6,340 nt of DNA from an uncultured Acidimicrobiia bacterium. Lineage in GTDB: Bacteria > Actinomycetota > Acidimicrobiia > IMCC26256 > CALEDW01. The translations under genes were made by a program, and so were the position numbers. The notes under the pieces are model-generated. The model searched no databases and was not told the origin of the DNA. It saw only the letters and a list, made by a program, of their open reading frames with translations. Shown one piece after another: positions 1 through 6,340 of this stretch (its first letter is position 1; every line of letters begins with the position of its first letter). Where the stretch lies: positions 1 through 6,340 of the forward strand of contig CALEDW010000038.1 of the NCBI GenBank assembly GCA_937949585.1. The letters run 5' to 3'.

Positions 1-788
1 TCAGCGGTGACGATCCCCGACGCGACAGCGTCCTCGAAGTCATGGCAGACATAGGCGATCCGGTCGGCCCACGACACGACCTCCCCCTCGGGGGTGGCCG
101 GGGCCGGACGGCTCCAGGAGTGGTTGCGGATCCCGTCGAGGGTCTCGGCACAGAGGTTCAGGGGCGCGAGGGTGACGTCGGCGCCCCACGACGCGTGGTC
201 GAAGCCGCCGGGAACGTAGGGGGTGAGCGCGTCCTCGCTCGCGTGCCCGAAGGGCCCGTGCCCGCAGTCGTGGCCGAGGGCGATGGCCTCCACCAAGGTC
301 GTGTTCAACCCGCACGGGCGGGCGATCCCCACCGCCACCTGCGCCACCTCGAGCGCGTGGGTCAGGCGGGTGCGCTGGTGATCCTCCGGGAAGATGAACA
401 CCTGGGTCTTGCCGGCCAGGCGGCGGAACGCGGTGGCGTGCAGGATCCGGTCGCGGTCACGCTCGAAGCAGGTACGCTGCGGATCCGGCTCCTCCGGGCG
501 ACGGCGCCGCCCCGCGCCGCGGGCCCGCGTCGCTCCCTCGGCCAGGGTGGCGTCCTCGAACTCCTCGCGGGCTTGGCGCCCGACGGCCCGCCGCCCCCCG
601 AGTCGAGCCCTGCTGTCGGCGTGGGCGCGGCGTAACGGGCCGGATCCCCGGTGGCCTTCCATCGTGGCGGCCCAGGAGCGGGCCCGGTCGCTCAGCCCCG
701 CCGGGCCCGACGACCCGCCGGTCACCCCGGCGGCCCGAGCGCCGTGCGGTTCGGCGCCGGGCGACGTCCCGGCCGGTTCCTGCGTCAC
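1..788 (-). CDS. dgt: Deoxyguanosinetriphosphate triphosphohydrolase (dGTPase), HD superfamily, 3' end cut off by the window
   Basis: The enzyme hydrolyses dGTP (many relatives take other dNTPs) to the nucleoside and triphosphate, controlling dNTP pools in the cytoplasm. Seen on translation: a family N-terminal block with FERDRDRILHATAFRRL and KTQVF, then RTRLTHALEVAQ with the first metal His at 357-359. The central GHDCGHGPFGH follows, with the HD pair at 267-272. ADRIAYVCHDFEDA, which holds the last conserved Asp, lies at about 25-65. The frame is still open at base 3, so roughly the last third is missing. About 262 codons are present. The GTG at 788 is chosen because a -10-like element sits six bases upstream, fitting a leaderless start. 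The ATG at 662 is the alternative; it has neither a Shine-Dalgarno motif nor a nearby -10. From 788, about 70 residues rich in Ala, Gly and Arg precede the conserved REEFED block, much more than is usual. The usual HDLGHTP wording is HDCGHGP here, which may be a lineage variant. The family call is secure; the start is not. Confidence 0.93.
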   Translation of the reverse strand, partial: MTQEPAGTSPGAEPHGARAAGVTGGSSGPAGLSDRARSWAATMEGHRGSGPLRRAHADSRARLGGRRAVGRQAREEFEDATLAEGATRARGAGRRRRPEEPDPQRTCFERDRDRILHATAFRRLAGKTQVFIFPEDHQRTRLTHALEVAQVAVGIARPCGLNTTLVEAIALGHDCGHGPFGHASEDALTPYVPGGFDHASWGADVTLAPLNLCAETLDGIRNHSWSRPAPATPEGEVVSWADRIAYVCHDFEDAVASGIVTA

Positions 789-794
789 ACCACG

Positions 795-800
795 AGGGTA
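795..800 (-). promoter_or_regulatory. Candidate -10 element of a leaderless dgt promoter
   Basis: The minus strand reads TACCCT, matching the actinobacterial TANNNT -10 pattern. Six bases separate it from an in-frame GTG at 786-788, so the expected transcription start falls on or next to the start codon. No convincing TTGACA-like -35 lies 16-18 bases upstream, which is common in actinobacteria. This would let dgt be expressed independently of ppdK. It is inferred from spacing alone. Confidence 0.4.
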
Positions 801-839
801 CCGAGCCCCTGGAACACCCCGACCGGCGTCCGGCCGGAC

Positions 840-3518
<2,679 letters not shown>

Positions 3519-3530
3519 CGAGCTCGTCGG

Positions 3531-3536
3531 TCCTCC
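3531..3536 (-). promoter_or_regulatory. Shine-Dalgarno-like motif for ppdK
   Basis: The minus strand reads GGAGGA inside AGAGGGAGGA (3540-3531). Twelve bases separate it from the ATG, longer than the typical 5-9. It is the only clear purine-rich ribosome site I can see in front of a start in this window, in contrast to glyS and dgt. It supports starting ppdK at 3518. Confidence 0.5.
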
Positions 3537-3554
3537 CTCTCGGGTCGGTGCGTC

Positions 3555-3560
3555 AGCGTA
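3555..3560 (-). promoter_or_regulatory. Candidate -10 element of a ppdK promoter
   Basis: The minus strand reads TACGCT (TANNNT) in the 61-base gap before ppdK. A weak -35, GTGAGG at 3578-3583, lies 17 bases upstream and shares TGA with TTGACA. A start near 3548 would give a leader of about 30 bases that includes the GGAGGA motif. This could give ppdK its own transcription in addition to read-through from glyS. It is inferred from motif and spacing only. Confidence 0.35.
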
Positions 3561-3579
3561 GTGAACCCCGGGCCCGGCC

Positions 3580-4617
3580 TCACCGGCCGACCGGCGGCCG
3601 GTCGACGACGAGCGTGCCGGCCACGCGGTCGTGCAGGCCCTGACGGTTCCGGTCCCGCAGCGCCCAGGCCACGATCCCGAGCGCGACCACGAGCCCGAGC
3701 TGGGGGACGAGCACGGCCAGCCCGACCGGCAGCAGGTACCGGACGGTGGCCCGGCGCCAACCGGCCGGCCGCCCGTCGCGGTCGACGACCCAGACCCGGC
3801 GCAGGCGCTTCCCGAGGGTCCGGCCACCGAGGGCGGTGGGCGGGACCAGGTAGGCGAGGCAGGCGAGCACGATCCCCAGCGCCACCAGGTAGCTCACCCC
3901 GAGAAACCGCCCCTGGAGGTCCCGGGCCTCCTTCCGGAGCGCCTCGATGCGCCGGTCGATGCGCGCCGCGTCGGCCCGGGCCGCCTGCGCCTCGGCCCGT
4001 GCCGCCGCCGCGTCCTCCTCGCGGCCGGAACGCCGGGCCCGGGTCGCCCGCTGCGCGGCCTGCTCGGCGCGGTCGCGCCGGGCGTCGCGCCGGTTCTCCA
4101 GCGACCGCACGCTCTCGGTGATCCGGTCGAGCCGTTCCATCTCGGTCGGGTGGGTCGAGCGCAGCACGGCCGGGAGCACCAGACTCACCCCCAGCAGGTA
4201 GATGAGCGCCAGCACCGACAGGTCGAACAGCGCGGCCATGGCCCGGGCCCGGCCCTCGGCGAGGTGCATCCCCGCCGGGAGGCTCACCGTCGGCTCCGGC
4301 GCCGGCCGTGCCGTGCGGCCCGTCGCCCGGGAGGACCCGGGGGCGGGCGACGGGCCGGGGCCGTGGTCCGCGTCGGCGTCGGGAGTCGCACCCCGGGCCC
4401 GGGCGGCGTCGTACCGGTCGCGCTGCACGGGGTCGGACAGGACCGCCCATGCCCGGTGCAGCTCCCCGAGACGCCGGGCCGCCTCCTCGCGACGCGCCGC
4501 ACTGCGCCCGTCCTCGAGCTCCGCCTCGAGCTGGTCGCGCCGGGCCCGATAGGCGGCACGGATCTCGTCCTTGCCGGCGCCGGGATCGACGTCGAGCAGC
4601 GCGTAGAAGTCGGTCAT
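3580..4617 (-). CDS. J-domain-like / RDD family membrane protein with coiled-coil insertion
   Basis: The protein has 345 residues and no function I can name. Residues 1-75 resemble a DnaJ domain: DFYALLDVDPGA, then DEIRAAYR, then WAVLSDPVQRDRYD. The catalytic HPD between helices II and III is absent; the aligned residues are E31-A32-E33, so it should not stimulate DnaK ATPase. Residues 76-118 are a Pro/Ala/Gly/Asp-rich linker. An RDD domain follows, with RAMAALFD at 125-132, GGRTLGKRLRRVWVVDRDGR at 264-283 and RNRQGLHDRVAGTLVV at 323-338. Hydrophobic segments lie at about 128-151, 238-259 and 293-320. The loop after the first is enlarged to about 85 residues (153-237), rich in Arg, Ala and Glu and evidently a coiled coil. 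RDD proteins are membrane proteins of mostly unclear role, some linked to transport or stress. The start lies six bases after the glyS stop with no clear Shine-Dalgarno motif, suggesting translational coupling. The domain calls are firm; any function would be a guess. Confidence 0.9.
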   Translation of the reverse strand: MTDFYALLDVDPGAGKDEIRAAYRARRDQLEAELEDGRSAARREEAARRLGELHRAWAVLSDPVQRDRYDAARARGATPDADADHGPGPSPAPGSSRATGRTARPAPEPTVSLPAGMHLAEGRARAMAALFDLSVLALIYLLGVSLVLPAVLRSTHPTEMERLDRITESVRSLENRRDARRDRAEQAAQRATRARRSGREEDAAAARAEAQAARADAARIDRRIEALRKEARDLQGRFLGVSYLVALGIVLACLAYLVPPTALGGRTLGKRLRRVWVVDRDGRPAGWRRATVRYLLPVGLAVLVPQLGLVVALGIVAWALRDRNRQGLHDRVAGTLVVDRPPVGR

Positions 4618-4623
4618 CGCCGC

Positions 4624-5952
4624 TCAGCCCCCCAACCGGCCCCGGAGGTGTTCGACGAGCTCGGCGACCGGGACCCGCTGCTGGGCCATCGTGTCCCGGT
4701 CGCGCACCGTCACCGCCTTGTCGTCGAGGGTCTCGAAGTCGACGGTGACGCACAGGGGGGTGCCGATCTCGTCCTGGCGCCGGTAGCGGCGCCCGATGGA
4801 GCCGGCCGAGTCGGTGTCGATCATGAAGTGGGGGCGGAGCGTCGCCGCGAGCTCGTCGGCGACCGGGACCAGGCGCTCGTTGCGCGACAGCGGCAGGACC
4901 GCGACCTTGATCGGCGCCAGCCGGGCGTCGAGCCGCAGCACGGTGCGCTTCTCCGTCCGGCCGTCCGCGGTGGGCGCCTCCTCCTCCCGGTACGCCGCCA
5001 ACAGGAAGGCCAGGGTGGCCCGGTCGGCGCCGGCCGCCGGCTCGATGACGTAGGGCACGTAGCGCCGGTCGTGCTCCTGGTCGTAGTAGGAGAGGTCCTG
5101 GCCGGAGTACTCGGCGTGGCGGCGCAGGTCGAAGTCGGTGCGGTTGGCGATGCCTTCCAGCTCGCCCCACCCCCACGGGTAGGCGAACTCCACGTCGGCG
5201 GTGGCCGCCGAGTAGTGCGAAAGCTCGTCGGGCTCGTGGGACCGCACGCGGAGCAGGTCCTCGGGGATCCCCAGGTCCCGGTACCAGCGGAACCGCTCCT
5301 GCACCCAGTACTCGAACCACCGGCCGGCCTCTTCCGGCGGGACGAAGTACTCCATCTCCATCTGCTCGAACTCGCGGGTGCGGAACACGAAGTTGCCCGG
5401 CGTGATCTCGTTGCGGAACGACTTGCCGATCTGGGCGATCCCGAACGGCGGCCGCCGCCGCATCGTGGTCTGCACGTTGAGGTAGTTCACGAAGATGCCC
5501 TGGGCCGTCTCGGGCCGCAGGTAGGCGACCGACGCCTCGTCCTCTACCGGGCCCACGAAGGTCTTGAACATGAGGTGGAAGGGGCGGGCGTCGGTGAGCG
5601 TGCCCCGGGCCCCGCAGTTCGGGCAGGCACCGCTGGGCGCCAGGTCGTCGGCCCGGAACCGCAGCTTGCAGGCCCGGCAGTCGACGAGCGGGTCGGTGAA
5701 GGTCTCGAGGTGGCCGCTGGCCTCCCACACCCGGGGGGCCATGAGGATCGCCGCGTCGAGCCCCACCACGTCGCTGCGCAGCTGCACCATCGACCGCCAC
5801 CACTGGTCCTTGACGTTCCGCTTGAGCAGCACGCCGATCGGTCCGTAGTCCCAGGTGGAGCGGAACCCGCCGTAGATCTCGCTGGAGGGGAAGATGAGGC
5901 CCCGCCGCTTGCAGAGGTTGACGATCCGTTCCATGAGGTCGGGGGCGGCCAT
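4624..5952 (-). CDS. glyS: Glycyl-tRNA synthetase, class II homodimeric type
   Basis: This enzyme charges tRNA-Gly with glycine using ATP, in the cytoplasm. The product is 442 residues, in the normal range for the short bacterial alpha2 form, and unlike the two-subunit GlyQ/GlyS form. Seen in order: the N-terminal catalytic entry FPSSEIYGGF (21-30) and WDYGPIG (34-40); WEASGH (76-81); and a zinc ribbon with C92, C95, C110 and C113 (CRAC and CPNC). Motif 2 is FRNEITPGNFVFRTREFEQ (179-197), and GIANRTDFDLRRH lies at 267-279. Motif 3 is EPAAGADRATLAFLL (304-318) with R311. The anticodon-binding domain occupies about 345-442, starting APIKVAVLPLSR. The ATG at 5950-5952 gives the family N-terminus. 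No Shine-Dalgarno motif precedes it, but a -10-like element nine bases upstream suggests an almost leaderless transcript. It follows recO by 47 bases and is probably co-transcribed with the RDD gene after it. In genomes without glyQ this form is the only glycyl-tRNA synthetase. Confidence 0.98.
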   Translation of the reverse strand: MAAPDLMERIVNLCKRRGLIFPSSEIYGGFRSTWDYGPIGVLLKRNVKDQWWRSMVQLRSDVVGLDAAILMAPRVWEASGHLETFTDPLVDCRACKLRFRADDLAPSGACPNCGARGTLTDARPFHLMFKTFVGPVEDEASVAYLRPETAQGIFVNYLNVQTTMRRRPPFGIAQIGKSFRNEITPGNFVFRTREFEQMEMEYFVPPEEAGRWFEYWVQERFRWYRDLGIPEDLLRVRSHEPDELSHYSAATADVEFAYPWGWGELEGIANRTDFDLRRHAEYSGQDLSYYDQEHDRRYVPYVIEPAAGADRATLAFLLAAYREEEAPTADGRTEKRTVLRLDARLAPIKVAVLPLSRNERLVPVADELAATLRPHFMIDTDSAGSIGRRYRRQDEIGTPLCVTVDFETLDDKAVTVRDRDTMAQQRVPVAELVEHLRGRLGG

Positions 5953-5961
5953 GCGGCGGGC

Positions 5962-5967
5962 AGGCTA
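5962..5967 (-). promoter_or_regulatory. Candidate -10 element of a near-leaderless glyS promoter
   Basis: The minus strand reads TAGCCT within CGGTAGCCTG, matching TANNNT. Nine bases separate it from the glyS ATG, so transcription would begin within about three bases of the start codon. No good -35 is visible 16-18 bases upstream, and the interval lacks any ribosome-binding motif. The rest of the 47-base recO-glyS gap shows nothing else. Confidence 0.45.
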
Positions 5968-5999
5968 CCGGTCGTCGGTGACGGCGCAGCCGGACCGGC

Positions 6000-6340
6000 T
6001 CACAGCAGGGCCGCAGCCCGGAGGCGGCGCTCGGCATGGTGCTCCACCGCGGCCACGCCGAGGCGCTCCAGCTCCCCCAGCACCGCCGGCGCCACCCCCG
6101 CCTCCAGCACTCGCCGCACCCGTCCGGCGGCCAGCTCGGCCAGCACCGCCCGGGCCTCCGGCGAGCACCGCCACCGCACGTCCCGCCCGCAGCGCCCGCA
6201 GCACACGCCTCCGCCGTCGAGGTCGAAGCGGAGCTCGACCCCCGCCCCGACCGGCTCGTCGCAGCGCACGCAGCGCTCCAGGACCGGGTCGAGGCCGCTC
6301 AGGCACAGGAGCCGCCAGAGGGACGCGGCCGGGACCGCCC
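6000..6340 (-). CDS. recO: DNA repair protein RecO, C-terminal part (5' end beyond the window)
   Basis: RecO anneals single strands and, with RecR, loads RecA onto SSB-coated DNA in RecF-pathway repair. The frame is open to the right edge, giving about 112 visible residues. Reading in from the edge: a helical segment WRLLCLSGLDPVLERC; the first zinc pair CVRC (codons 6270-6272 and 6261-6263); a short beta segment VELRFDLDGGGV; and the second zinc pair in CCGRC (codons 6198-6200 and 6189-6191). A helical tail follows, ending AERRLRAAALL and then TGA at 6000-6002. This helix, CxxC, CxxC, helix order is typical of the RecO C-terminal domain. An internal GTG at 6267-6269 could be mistaken for a start, but it lies within the first zinc pair, so the coding region continues upstream. 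The neighbourhood with glyS downstream is one I recall from actinobacteria. Partial only because of the window edge. Confidence 0.9.
   Translation of the reverse strand, partial: AVPAASLWRLLCLSGLDPVLERCVRCDEPVGAGVELRFDLDGGGVCCGRCGRDVRWRCSPEARAVLAELAAGRVRRVLEAGVAPAVLGELERLGVAAVEHHAERRLRAAALL

Noticed and set aside
42..635. Plus-strand open frame opposite dgt
   Set aside because: It is antisense to the conserved HD core and its product has no recognisable domain.
3565..3577. GC-rich palindrome (CCGGGCCCGG) after the RDD gene as a terminator
   Set aside because: It has no loop and no U-tract, and overlaps the likely ppdK promoter region; such palindromes are frequent in DNA of this composition.
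3519..3827. Extension of ppdK by 103 codons upstream
   Set aside because: The frame is open but overlaps the conserved end of the RDD domain in another frame. The canonical PPDK N-terminus is at 3518, with a purine-rich motif in front.

Overview
This window is a compact, very GC-rich stretch (about 70% G+C by eye) in which every supported gene lies on the minus strand. Read in the direction of transcription, from right to left, the order is: the C-terminal end of recO, glyS, an unnamed J-domain-like/RDD membrane protein gene, ppdK, and the N-terminal part of dgt. The codon bias, the TANNNT-type -10 elements, two starts that look leaderless, and the make-up of the genes suggest an actinobacterium. 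The wording of the Dgt and PPDK proteins reminds me of Acidimicrobiia-like lineages. That placement is inference; no rRNA or lineage marker lies in the window.

Layout. 6000-6340 holds the 3' end of recO (recombination mediator, zinc-ribbon end). A 47-base gap carries a -10-like element close to the glyS ATG. 4624-5952 is a complete zinc-ribbon glycyl-tRNA synthetase of the homodimeric type. Six bases later comes 3580-4617, a three-part protein: a J-domain-like N-terminus without HPD, a Pro/Ala linker, and an RDD membrane domain whose first loop is expanded into a coiled coil. A 61-base gap with a candidate promoter and a Shine-Dalgarno-like motif precedes ppdK (840-3518), a full-length pyruvate, phosphate dikinase. 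A 51-base gap with a second candidate leaderless promoter precedes dgt (788 leftwards), which runs off the left edge after its HD catalytic core.

Functionally these are housekeeping genes: DNA repair, translation, PEP/pyruvate interconversion and dNTP pool control. I see no mobile element, CRISPR array, RNA gene or defence system, and no gene-free stretch longer than 61 bases. I do not think the window holds a new multi-gene system. The points worth a second look are the PPDK active-site loop, which has Val where the regulatory Thr of the PDRP-controlled enzymes sits; the J-like/RDD fusion with a lost HPD motif and a coiled-coil insertion; and the apparently leaderless starts of glyS and dgt, the latter implying a long unconserved N-terminal extension.
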